Source of the DNA: Anadara kagoshimensis
Lineage: Eukaryota; Mollusca; Bivalvia; Arcoida; Arcidae
NCBI GenBank assembly: GCA_021292105.1
Contig: CM037866.1
Coordinates: forward strand, 1,411,256-1,475,255
Direction: 5' to 3'
Length of the DNA: 64,000 bases
Both the position numbers and the translations under genes were made by a program. Positions 1 through 13,700 of this stretch are shown here, one piece after another. The notes under the pieces were generated by a model, which saw only the letters and a list, made by a program, of their open reading frames with translations, was not told the origin of the DNA and did not search any database. Every line of letters starts with the position of its first letter. Positions within the stretch are counted from its first letter, which is position 1.

Positions 1-160
1 CTACACATTAATCGCATTAAAATGTTCAATGTCCACTGTAAGATTTGTCAAAAACTGAAACATTGTATGACATTTAATCCAAATGAATGGAAAACATTAT
101 TTTATTTGTTGTCTTCAGATCATTCCATAATTATTAAATCTTTATTTTTCTCACTTTCAG
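1..160 (+). other. End of intron upstream of Ig1
   Basis: The sequence is open in one frame but has a clear T-rich 3' splice tract and AG at 159-160. No signal peptide is encoded here. It is read as the end of the intron after the signal-peptide exon. Confidence 0.8.
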
Positions 161-490
161 GCCGGACGACAGAATCCCCGTTGGATAGACTTCAAGGACC
201 AATCTTTATATCCGAACCTCCAAGTTCCCTGGCTTTCGCAAATTCAAAAGGATCATTGGTTCCCTGTACCGCTTTCGGACGCCCTGCTCCTGTACTAGAC
301 TGGATCAAATCCGATGGCTCTTCAGTGGAAAACATCTATAATATTTTGGAAATATTACCAAACAACACGCTTTATTTCTACCCCTTCGAACAGGAGAAAT
401 TCATGATAAATGTCCACGATCAGACGTACAGGTGTACAGCTTCAAATGATGCCGGGAGTATTGTTAGTCGGAGTATGAGCGTCAAAGCAG
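161..490 (+). CDS. Dscam: Dscam exon: Ig1
   Basis: 330 bp, phase 1 in and out, with acceptor tttctcactttcag and donor gtaaga. It encodes the first Ig domain with its cysteine pair in SLVPCTAFG and TYRCTAS. The run FISEPPSSLAFANSKGSLVP resembles the start of Ig1 in animal Dscams. The frame is open upstream through the intron, so a start at position 22 would be wrong: the polypyrimidine tract and AG at 159-160 set the true border. The signal-peptide exon should lie upstream. The 3' end of this exon and its donor are duplicated at 622-733. Confidence 0.92.
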
Positions 491-3400
491 GTAAGATTGT
501 AGACTGGTCTCCTGTTGTCTTACGGCAATTGTTTAGGACATGGATTTGATTGCTATAGCAATTAATAAGTACTTGTGTTTTGGTTGCTATAGCAATTGAT
601 AAGTGTATCGTCTTTGTCAGAAGTATTGTTAGTCGGAGTATAAGCGTCAAAGCAGGTAAGATTGTAGACTGGTCTCCTGTTGTCTCCTATGGCAATTGGT
701 ATGGCCATGGATTTGGTTGCTATAACAATTGATAAGTGCACGTTTTGCATTGGTTGCTATAACAATGGCTTAGTACGTACGTTTGGTGGCTATAGCAATT
801 GCTAAGTAAGTGTGTGTGATTGCCATAGCAGTTGGTCAGTGTTTATTGTTGCTATAGCAATTGATCAACAAGTGTTTTGTTGCTAGAGCAATTAATAAGT
901 TGGTGTTTTTGGTTGATATAGCTATTGATTAATATATGGTTTAGGTTGCTATAACAATTGCTAGATACGTGCGTTTAATTGCTATAGCAATTGATAAGTA
1001 CATGTTTTTGTTTGCAATAGCAGTTGCTAGAGACATGGTATCGGTTGCTATAGCAATTAAATTAATAAGTACATTTTTTGGTTTATAGCAATTGCTAAAT
1101 ATATGGTTTAGGTTGCTATAGTAATTGATAATTGTTTGTGGTTGATACAGCAATTGATAAGCAAGTGTTTTGTTGCTATAGCAATTGCTAAGTACATATT
1201 TTGGTTGCTATAGCAATTAACAAGTACATGTTTTGGTTGTTTTAACATGTTCTGGCTGCTATAGTAATGGCTAAGTATATGTTTTATTGCTACAGCAATT
1301 AATGAGTATATGTGTTTGGTTGCAATTGCAAATTGAGTGGATTTGGTTGGTATAGCATTTGATGTTACTCTGGATATAGACAGCAGCCATATGTATTTTA
1401 CTAGCCTATGTGTGGCCGTTTAAATCAAATTATTTAAAACTAATAAACTAATACAAGTACAAATACGGATCAGATAGCGATATCGATCTGCCATGTATCG
1501 ATTACTGCTTCTCATATTTTATTGAACCAATTAACAGCTTTATACAGTAAATAATTCTGGACTGTCAGGATATTATTGTAAATTATGTGACATGCTTCAC
1601 GATTTAAAATTTATGATCAACCATCTGGAAAATCAGACAATTGACTTGTGTTTACACAAAGGATTCATTTCTAATCTGTTGTGAATTATGGTATTTTGTA
1701 AGGAACTAATTTCCAATCGTCGGTCAAAATGCAAAGTTAGCCGAATTGTGACAGTGATAACGCACGGAAAGGGAGGCGATAAACCAACAAGTCTTTTGCA
1801 ATGGTTCGTTGACTTGTGACGGTCATAACGCACGGAATGGGAGGCGATAAACGAACATGTCTTTGCAATGGTTCGTTGACTTGTGACGGTGATAACGCAC
1901 GGAAAGGGAGGCGATAAACCAACATGTCTTTGCAATGGTTCGTTGACTTGTGACGGTGATAACGCACAGAATGGGAGGCGATAAACCAACAAGTCTTTGC
2001 AATTGTTCGTTGAATTTACATCACATAGACAATTTGTAACAATAATAGACAAAACTTTCTTATGTATGTGATTATGTGATAAACACAATTTTATGTGATT
2101 CGCGAGTTTGTGCAAGTGTTTCTGTTTAGCTTTGCTTGGTACACAATAATGGCGACTTTTAGCTTGCTAGTACACTCGCCCGTAATATTGCAGTTAAACA
2201 TAACAGACAACTTAGTTCATTATACTGGCACCAAGCCAACCAGAACTGACTGTCTCGATATAAGTGCAAGAACCTTGACTGGACATAAAACACATCTCCC
2301 CGTTCCACCATACCAGAACTGTCCGCAACAACTTGACTGGACATAAAACACATCTCCCCATTCTACCATACCAGAACTGTCCGCAACAACTTGACTGGAT
2401 CGTAAAACACAATTTCATCTTAGATAGTCAACAATTGGGGTTTATTTTGCTTCGTCATATTACAATATTTTTAATCTGAAATTGAAATAAAACATTTTGA
2501 CGTTTTTGCCTAAAACTAGTCATGTGACTTCTTAACTCGTGGACAAAGATAAGAGGTTTTTTTAACCCGAAGGATGATGAAAATTGGTTTTGTTCATTTT
2601 TCCATTTATGACATCAATAAGCAATACAAAGCTAAGATTAATAACCCACGGCGGTCAATCATATCATTGTGTTTATTGGCTTATCAAGTGAACGTTAAGA
2701 AAATAAAATTATTGATATACAATTTCCGAGATAACCCATCCAGATTTATTACCATCTAAATTATAAGAACATTTGACCAAGTTCATATTTATAACCGTAA
2801 GCGGCCTTACATCCAATTTTATGGATGAACAGTTGACCTTAAGCGGCCTTAAATGTTTGTTGTAACGGATGATGATCCAGCAAATATGTTTTAAAATAGA
2901 AACTACAGCTATGTAAGTGAGAACAATGAAAAAATAAAACAAAACACAATGTTATAATAAAAATATTTCAAAAAAAAAGAAAGAAAGGGGAAAGAAACAA
3001 AAACAACTAGTTAAAAACCACCCAATCCGAAAGTTCATGAATGCAACAGACTAACCAAACCAGAAACAAACACTAGGACAAGGCAAGAAAAGAAACGAAA
3101 ATTTGACTACTCATATAAGTAAATGATCGTAATACCAGTAGACCATATAATACCGCTTTTTATACCCCCTGCTTAAAAAGTGGGGGGCATATAGTGATAG
3201 GGTTGTCCGTCCGTGTGTCCGTCCGTCCTTCCGTTACACCTTAGGGTCCGCAACTCCTCCTAAACCCTTCAATGGATTTTAATGAAACTTTCACACAATC
3301 TTTGTGATATAATGTAGATGTGGACCTCCTATTTAAATATTTCATCCGATGGATTTTGGGGCGGGTGTATTTTTGTGAGCTTGTGGCTCACAGTTTTTCT

Positions 3401-6400
3401 AGTTATAAACAAGTTTCTCGAAAATCTCTATTCGACGTAAGCTATGGTAACGGTTAATAAGTAAAGTCGAATTCCTCGAAATATTTTCATACGCGGAAAC
3501 AAAATTAAAAGATACCCGACAACGTCCATGGATACATTCAGCTTTAATCTAATATAAATGGAATAATTTAAAAGAATTATTGATGAATTCAGTTATACAT
3601 GCTTAGCTGATAAGGTTGCAGTACAGACCTGTCGAAAGTTTTACACTAAGCTAACTGATCAGTGCTGACTATCCACTTATTTCGGCCGCTCGTTAGCTCG
3701 GCTGCTTTTCGACAGCTGTTATCTATCTTGTCAGCTTCTAAGCTACTGGCTACCCATAACTCTACCACGTGTCAACTGAGCTTCATTTTCGTTACACCAC
3801 TGTGGTAGCTCAGTTGGTAGAGTGCTCGCTCCGTAAGTGGAAGGCCGTGGGTTCGAACACCGACCGGGTCTGACCCAAGACTTAAAAGTGGGTAGTGAAT
3901 GTAAGCACTTGGCATTACGGAATGAAAGTCACGGTTCTTTCGAATGGGAACTTAAAATAAACGAGGTCCCGTGTGACTGTGGGTTTGGCACGTTAAAGAA
4001 CCCTGCTGTATAATTAATGCCATCAGCGCAACGTACAGGCAAAATTCCTGCACCTTCGCCTATAGCTGGCGACGTTTCGATATAAGTGAAATATTCTTGA
4101 CTGGGGCGTTAAACACCATTACTCAATCCCTGTTCGTTGTCCCGGTGTTAACCTTTCGACAGGTCTGTACTGTACGTATAATTAAACAAAAATTACACAA
4201 ATAAGCATATAAATGCAATAAAAATGAAAATAATAGATTTCCTAAAGAATGGCGATATTCATTAAACTCTCGAATACATTTACAATACAATAGAATATAT
4301 TAGTCTAAAGAGAATTAATAATATAGTTTTACATTTTACACTGAATGTTATTTAAAACCAGCTTGTATAAGTTCCGCTATACTTATTTTTCCTGCATTTT
4401 AGTTAAAGAATTAGGCCATTTATAAACATTGTTATGTTTTCTGTCTCATGTTCCTACTTGTGGTTTATTATTCAGCAAGGTGCATATGTAGACAGATGTG
4501 TATTTCCTCAATTTGACCCCTAAAGGTTTCCAAATTTTACCGTTTTTTCTTTTTCATGGTTAAATATGCAAAAATTTCCCCAATTTAAAAAAGCAGAGGG
4601 GAAAAGGTTGTAAAATCACAGTGTGTTTTATTTTGCTTTTGGGATTTTGATTTGAACATGGACCATCATGTTTGTGGTTCTAGCTCATTTTGGTTGTGAT
4701 TTGGTTTATATGTACGATATATATAATTATTATCTATGCAATAACAAACTACGGTTTTCCAAATTTTACATACAGAAGAATTGTTTATCAAACGGTTAAC
4801 CAACAACACAGTCATGATGCATCACATATTATACCATTGTTTGTTTAACAGCACAAGACAGCCGTTTCGGAATACAATTCCTCATCACCAGTAGTTCTGT
4901 GACCAAAATTGTGAAACCAAAATTTTAGAGGTTGAATAAATATCCAAAAAGGCCAAAATATATTTAAGCAAATTCAGCTAAAGAAATACATTGCACGAGA
5001 GAGTATAACTAAGTTTTTGATGATTTTCAGGTTTTGATTAGCCGAAAAATTTTTTAGACACAAACCTAAAAATGTAGAGGGACAACAAACTAAACATTTT
5101 TTAAGTTTGGCCTAATGCTGAATTAGCAGGTACTCGTATGTACTCTTTGAAGTATAGATCGAGCAGTTATTGGTTATTACGACATAATAAACTAATGGAA
5201 TACCGCTGTTCAACTTCAATCAAATGTCGGTTGCTAGCGTGCCACGTGCTTCACCGGAAGTGAAATAGATTAATTCTACTACACAGCTCCTTTATACCTC
5301 TTCCGGTAAAATTGGACGATTTTTGCTCGAACGCGTTTTAACAGCCTCATTTTAGGATTTAGTAATATAAAATGGACAATTTTTTTGAAGTAAAAACCAC
5401 ACTGCTTGCCAATTAAAAGTTGCCATTTCTTCAATCCATTAGCGAATAAGCAATCATGATTACGCGAACATAAAATTGCTTTTAAACATGCGTTAATAGG
5501 TCCTTTCATCGTAAAATAAATATGCAAATCGGGATTATAGTTAACGATTTTCCATGTTTTATTTGAATGCTATAAATGAAAGCGCTTTAAAATGCATACA
5601 TAAAATTTTGTCTTTGTGTACATGTCTGGAATTTTTTATTTATAAATTAATCTTTATACCATCAAGGATAATCGAGTTTTTTAATCTTCAAGCTTGGTTT
5701 ATTGAAGTTCGATGTTTTTACAACTACTTGTTTTGTATTTATTACATGTAACGTCCTTCAGAAGAAAGAAATGTGTTACTGTAAAAACATTACCTGGCAA
5801 CAGGATGACGTCATATAATTGTCTTTTTAATTATGACATCACTAAAAGTCACATGATCATAAGTCAAGGTTACCAGGAACACAGAACACAAATGTTTATG
5901 GAAAACAGGAAAAAGAAAAAAATTATGTAACGATCTCTGATTGTGACTGAATAAGTGTGGGCACTGGAGTCTTGATGACGCGTGATGTTGAAATAGCACT
6001 ACTGTAGAATTCACAGCCATCCAACTTAATTTTAAACCAGTTGTCAATAAATAAAAACAAACACACTAATCCAAATCCAAATTACAACCCCAAAGCAAAG
6101 TAAAAAATTTGGAATTCGCAAATAAGGATAAACACGTGAATTTTCATCAAACAAGGGATTGCCATGGTGCCCCGGAACTTTATCCGCCACGTGTGTTTAG
6201 TAGACATATTATAAAATTTCAAATTACTTTTATTTTACCAAACAATCAACAGAAAACGTTTTGAATGTTTATAATTGATTTTTTTTATTTTTATGCTGCT
6301 AAAGAAATCAAAACCAAACATACTAGTCCATGTCCAATTCGAAAATCACAAAACAAAGTAAAAACTTTGAAGTGAGACCGGGTATTCCAGAAGGGTAAAC

Positions 6401-7708
6401 ACATTCCGTTTAGGTTACACCATCTGTAAAATGTGTAAAAATAAGGATATTTTAATATTAAGAATTATTATACCAAACAATGGACCAAAAAATCTAGCAT
6501 TTTGTATTTGAAAATGTTTTTCTTTGCTAAATAATACGAAAAACAGATATGATAACCCCCTTCTGACAGTGTTAACAATTTTTGTAAATATTGCTTATTT
6601 TTTAAAACATCAAAATTTAGTTTTGATGAATTGTCTTTTAAATTAAGATAATACTTTATGATCAAAAACAAACATACTAATCCATTTCCGAATCACAACC
6701 CAGAAGCAAAGTAAAAACTTTGGAACTATAACTCATAGTTATTTATGGATGACAGTGTATAAATATCTAACTTACCCTCCGGAGCACCTGGCCTCACTTC
6801 CTGGTGAAACTCCATGTGTCTACTAACCTGACTTGTCAGTTCCAACGTTTTACTTTGCTTCTGGATTGTGATTTGGACATGGATTGTTTTTTATTATTTC
6901 AATAATGATAAGGTAAAACTGGAATATTTTGTTTAATTCCTATATGTATTGTAAAACAAAAACACTCTTATCTATGTCCAAATCACAACCCCATAGCAAA
7001 GTAAAAACTTTGGAATTAACAAATATGATTAAACATGTGGATTTCCACCAGGTGGTAAGTGAGGTCGTATGCTCTGGAGGGTAAACGCCCCCTGTTTAGC
7101 TAGCAACATCTTCCACGTGTGTAATAATAAGAATATTATAGAAATTTAAAGTTTAAATCTTTATTTTTGCCAAACAATGAACCGACAATCCTTGTATATT
7201 TGTTTTATCATTTACAGACAATGTATCTTGTTTTGGTTGCGTTGTCTATTATCAAATACACTGCCAATTCCATTTTTTTTTTTAATTTTCTTTTGTTTAA
7301 ACAATATTTATTTATCAATGAATACAAACAATACAAAACAAACAACTTGATTCAGGAACAAGCGCTAGCTTATTTAAAACCCGTCTCCAGAACAACTGTA
7401 ACACATAATGTAATACAACCTTTATTGGCAACTGCGAACCCCAAACCAATTTAATAAGACACTATGTTGCGATTGGCACTTAGGGTTTACAGTGAAAAAA
7501 TAAAGGTTGTTCTACAGTAATTCAGAATATAATGGCCGTAACTAGGAAAAATACAGAAGTTATAAGTAAGTAGGTGAATTATTAAATTACAAACAAACTA
7601 ATAATGAAGAAAAAACGAAAAAGTGATTGCCCATCAAAGATATGTCATGATATAACTACTAACATAAGACTAAGTACAAAAAAATACATGTACATACATA
7701 CATATATA

Positions 7709-7746
<38 letters not shown>

Positions 7747-10700
7747 ACAACTTAAAAATAAGTTAAAATGTTTGAATTTATTATTTGTAAAACATGTTTC
7801 ACCGTTGTGTACGATTCTTCTTGTTACATATAAATGTATATTTCTTTTATACATCGGCTGCTTATCTGTGTAATATTTTGGGATTGTAGCATCACAGAAA
7901 ATGACACCAACATGTATATGTTAACAATATTGACCTGTCTGTTTGACCTTTTAGGAATATTCATTACTATCATCCATCCACTACATGGGAAGTGTAAGGA
8001 CTTCCCGTCCATACATAATGTATGTTACACAAGATGTAGGCAAAATGAATAATGCGTTCCCTATACACAAATATACTGTTTAATAATAATAATATTAAAA
8101 TTCTAGGTTAAGCAGACATTTCAAAGTTGTTTGGCTATCCATTCTAATGACGGGATTTCTGTCTGAAACATCATAGTAAGGTTTTAAATAATTGATCTTA
8201 AATTGTGCTAGTTCTGTCAGCTCAAGCTAATTCTTAATAACTTTATCTCTTCACCTGTCACTGTTACTTCTTAAATGAAACTTATTTAAGTCATACAGTT
8301 CTAATCCGATTCTGTTTTGTAACATAATAGCGCGGGTTTTATTGTGAAATGTAATACATGTAGCGGGCTTCATTGTGAAATGATTATTTGTATTTGTAAA
8401 CATTAAGGCAGGTTACTTTGTAGAATATATTGAAGAGATTTATAGTAAAGAATAAATTGTTAGTTTTACTTTTAAATAAAATTTTAATATAAATGAATAA
8501 AATTTGCAACTGATAAACTTGTACTTAAAAACAGCCAATTTGATGTTTGTAGCTAGCTAGACCGGAGGTGCTAACCTATCCCGATCACCTGGGCTCGGTT
8601 CACTACGAGAAGATCATGGGTTGTACTTAATTTGTTAGTTTTCAATGTTTTCACTTGGTTTTAAGATTATAATTAAAACGAATCGGCATGTTTGTTTTTT
8701 ATTTATAATATTTGTATATCTTTTTGGGCTTTTATTGAATCAAAAACAAGCATACTATTCCATGTCCAAATCGCAACCCTGGAGAAAAGTAAAAACTTTG
8801 TAACTGACAAATTAGGTAAAATATGTGAACAGGTAAGCCAGGCCGGGTGCTCCGGAAGGACAAACACCTCGTATTTAACATACGCTCAAGTGTTTTTTGG
8901 ATTAATTGCTTAAATAATCTCTATTTTATGTACTGTTGTAACAGTTTTGGTAGTAGAGTACAGGCCCCGGTTTCACAATCATTATTTAACTAAGATTTTC
9001 CTTAATCAAACCTGACGAAATTTCAAATCTTAATAATTTTGTTAGTTTTGAGGTATTCAGATATTTTGAAGATCGCGTCTAGCTTAAAAGATTTGTTATC
9101 AAGTTTATCAGTATTTATTAGCAGTTCCAATTAGGATTACCAAATTACCAAAATTCGAGTTAGTTTAGAAACCGGAACGATCTCCGATATTCTACATTAA
9201 GTGATGTTTTGGTACAGTTGAACTGATGTGACATTAAACATCATGTAATTAATCTATTAATCATTGTTGTTTCAGTTTTTGTAGAGCAGTATATATCTTC
9301 TAAAGTCTACGTTTATGGGTGTTTTGACACAGGTCAACTTATGTGATCTTAAACTTCATTTTTTATTTTTTTTATGATTTTATGTATATTTTACAGTTTT
9401 GGTAGAGCAATACAGATCCTATAATCTACAATTAAGTGATGTATGGGCCCAGATCAGCGGTACAGCTATATTCAGATGTGTTATCAACCCCGTGTTTGCC
9501 AAGGAATACATCAAAGTAGTCAGATGGACTCAGGGTACAAAAAGAATAAAAGGTACTAATTGTTAATAAAAACTTTCTGTTCTTAAAATTACTCAAAAAA
9601 CTTAATCTTTCTAAGTATTGTCTTAGAGAAATTCGGTAAAATCAATGTTGGTGCTTTTTTCGTATTTCAACATCTTGACACTATTTGGATTTACACAATT
9701 TTGAGCACTAATGATGGTTATTACTAAACATGGTTAAATTTCGAGTGAGTAGGACATGGATGAGTTGTTTCAACATATCATCTTTGAAATAATGTTGTTC
9801 AGAAGAAACTTTGAAAGTAATATGTCGAAATACTGGCAAAAGAAGTTTTTACTTTGTTCTTGGATCTTGATTTTAACATTGTATTTCTTTTTTGATTGGT
9901 TACAATATTAATTTTTTTTCCCGTTGTTTTAGGTGATAGAGTGAGCATATTGTCAGATGGTGAACTTCACATCCGGGATATTCGAGCAGAAGATCGCTTT
10001 ACACCATACGCATGCGTAGCGAAAAATATATTGACGGGAGAAGAAAAATCAAGTGACGTTGCCTATCTTCATACTCATGGTATATTTACGAAGTTCTTTT
10101 AAACAATTTCCTTTCAATTAATTTTTGTGACGTTTTCATCGTCTTAGCAACAGCCAAAAACAAACAAGGAACACGAAACGATTGAAATAAAAGAAACCAG
10201 TGAAAAACGCCAAAACGATATTGGTCTACTGATTATAAACCACTGACATTGTATAGACATTAGGGTTGGCCATAATTGTAGTGTTATTAGTGCTGCAAGG
10301 TACACAATGAAGCCTATGTTCCTAGTACAAGCGTTTCACCATTACACACACTGAAATATAAAACACATTCTTCCACTTACCGCCTCGACAAAAGAATCCG
10401 TATTTTAAGAATTGCCTTACTCCACTCCACCATCCTAGAAATGACCAGTTTTCTTTCCGTTGCCGTTGATCTCTTTTTCACCTTTTTGTTGATTTTTCCA
10501 AATTTGCATTTCTAGAAGCACCATGTGTTTTTCACTTACAAATTTTCTTTTCTCTGTTCTATCCGTTCTCTTTGTTTTTATACTAAGTTTGTTTTTTTTT
10601 TGTTGTCTTTGTGCATTTCTAGAGGCACCAGCGGCTTTGTCATCACCAAAGAAGATAGATACAGCAGATAGTATAACCGTGGAAGAAGGTGGGAATGCAG

Positions 10701-13700
10701 AACTACCATGTGTCGGTACAAGCAATCCACTTCCTACTTACAGGTGGCTCAAAGATGGTAAAATAGTCCAGATTGATAACTATCATAATAAACAGAATGG
10801 TGGAAATTTACTGATTCTTTCAGCTCGAGTCTCAGATAGTGGATACTATGTCTGTAATATATCCAACAAACTCGGTTCAGCTATATCAACAACTCAGTTT
10901 ATTGTCAAATGTAAGTAGACTTTTTCAATTTGTATCATGATATCGAGTTCAATTGATCTGTGTTATAAAAAAGGTTGTTATTTCATATGTAATTTGTTAT
11001 ATTACTTGAAATAAAAAAGAAACACACCGATTAAATCCATTCCGAAATTACAATCGCAAAGCAATGTAAGAACTTTCACACTGGCAAACATTGAATTTCC
11101 ATAAGAAAAGCGAGACCTGTGCTCTGAAGGGTAAGCACCTGCTGTTTATCTAGCTTCACTTGTAAAATCGAATTGAGAATGAAAGGGCCATGAACATACA
11201 GCTATGGGATGTTAAATATATCCAAGAAAATTTTGGATACAGAGTTGTAACGCTTATAAACAATATTTTGATGATGGTCATAAAACATTAAGTGCCTAGT
11301 TATTTAGATTTATTTCACTTTAACAGTTAATGGCTATATTGTAAAGGTATTGATATTGTTTTGATTTTTCAATAAAATAGTTTACAAAAGTATAATATTC
11401 ATTTAAATGATGTCATTCCTATTTTGTTTTATTTTTCAGCTTCTTTAGTAGCTAGAATTGATCCACCCTCGCAAGTGGTCGATTCCGGCCAATCAGCGTC
11501 TTTTAACTGTTCCATTTCGGGTCATCCAATCAAAACAATACAATGGTACAAAAATGGTCAACAAATCAAAAAAAGTGATCCACATTATTATATCCAATCA
11601 GAAACGTTGTTACAGATTGACGAGATCAATCGACAAGACCAAGGGATGTACCAGTGTATTATTTCCAATGATGGCGACAACTCACAGGCAACATCTCAAC
11701 TTTTAATTGGAGGTAAAAAAAATCTTGAAATTAAAATGATGTTCTCGTCAGTCAAATATTTTAGTTTGATACAAATTTAAAAAATCAACAAACCTATCTA
11801 CGTCCAAACCACTAAAAAAAGGAAACACTTTGAAGCTGGCAAATGAGTTAAACTTCCATAAGGGAAGTGAGGTCGGGTGTTCCGAAGGGAAAGCAATTCT
11901 TGTTTTACTAGCAACACCCGCCAAAAGATACATTTTGTTAACACTAATTACCAAGTACCTGTGTTCAGCAACAACTTTCTTTTTATTCGAAACCACAAGG
12001 TATAAAACATTTTTGTTCGTTTTTAACTGAACAAAATAAATTGTAGTTAGCATATTCATAAAAATCAAGTATTTATTGAACCGATATTTATAATTTATTT
12101 GTTTACTTGTTCATCTAGTCAGTTAGCAAAAACAATGTTTGAGCAACTTTTCTTTATTTCTAGCTGCACATCCCACCTTTATCGACCAGTTTGTTGACCA
12201 GTATGTACAAACTGGACAGAGAACAAGTTTACGATGTAGTGCCACAGGAACCCCAACACCAAACATCACGTGGACACTGGATGATGGTCCGATTCCGGAC
12301 GACCCAAATATAAGAGTGGGAAGTTCTGTGTCAATACTTGGTGACGTTGTTAGTTATGTCAATATTTCTAGTATCAAAATCGTCCTCGGGGGAGAATATA
12401 AATGCCTGGTTGGAAACGAAGTCGGACATATTGAACATACCGGAAGAGTCAATGTTTATGGTGAGTGTTGTTTTTTTAGATTTAATGTTTCTACCCAATC
12501 ATCCTATAGTCAACCCAAACATTATCCGCCATCCTTAAAATGTCATGTTTTGAAAATATTATTTATATCATAAGAAGTGAAAACTTGCATGGCTAGTATT
12601 TTAACATATACTTTTCCAATCTAGAGGAGGGGACATGACCAAGTGGTAACACCGCTGGATTTTGCTAAATTCAGTGTCGCCCGAAAATGTCATCTAATCT
12701 TAATCGTCTGTCCATATTTATCTATAAAAAGCTCAATTGTTCCATGTTTCTTTTTAAATTTTGTATGGTATTTCCATCGTTCTTAGATTCCCAATTTCGA
12801 TTTTCCACGTGTGTTAAATTGGGTTAAAACGCGAATTTCCACGAGGAAAGTAATACCGAGTGCTCAGTTAGGTAAGCACTTCCTGGCTAGCTAACTATAC
12901 CCGCCGCATGTGAAATCAAAATAGAGAATGGAAGGAAAATTTATTCATTAGACGTCAAATACATCCACGATAACCTTGGATACAAAGTGATACAGAAAGA
13001 CTAGATTATAAATAAAACATGATCCTTTTAAACATTAAAACAAATATACCAATAAATATGCCAGCTGCATAAAGCAAATAACTGGTGCATAATAAAATTC
13101 TCTGATTAACCCAGCATTTATACTCTAATCTTGTTTTGAAAAAAGAAATGTGACATTTTAATGTCCAAGGATGACAAATTAAAATTTCTTTTTCTGCTAA
13201 CGTTACAGGAAAAAAGAAATTCGATAAACGCGTGTGCATCTATAAAAATCTGTACATTTTAGGTCAAGAAGGACATTTAAACTTGAAGATATATTCTCCC
13301 ATAGTGGGATCGATCTTGAAGCAATGGTTCTCACATGTCCATTACATTACAGACAAAATCCCTTTTTTTGTCCGACCTGTAACATATGCATATGACCACA
13401 GTTAAAACATACTTTCTTTTTGAAATGGATAGTTAGGTCAGAAAGGACATGTGTCCTTATGGATTAATTCTCCCGTTGAAGCAATGATTCTCGTGTGTCC
13501 ATTACAGTATTGAAAACCTTGTTTTCTTTGTCTAAACTCTAACATTGTCGATGACCACAATCAAAACAGACTTTTCTTTTAAAAAACTGGACAGTTTAGT
13601 GACTGTACAAGGGAGATTAAAGAAAAAGATGTATGCCATCATAAAGGAATAAATTCCACAAAAAGGACATTTGTACATATATTCTTCTATAATGGGATCG

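Noticed and set aside
22-160. Start codon and N-terminus of Dscam at position 22
   Set aside because: The residues before 161 are not a signal peptide and do not resemble Dscam; a good acceptor lies at 159-160, so this is intron read-through.
1633-2115. 160-codon minus-strand open frame
   Set aside because: It coincides with the 67-bp tandem repeat and gives repeated peptides without similarity to known proteins.
3797-3870. tRNA gene
   Set aside because: A and B boxes are present, but there is no closed acceptor stem and the sequence runs into a SINE body and tail that recur elsewhere.
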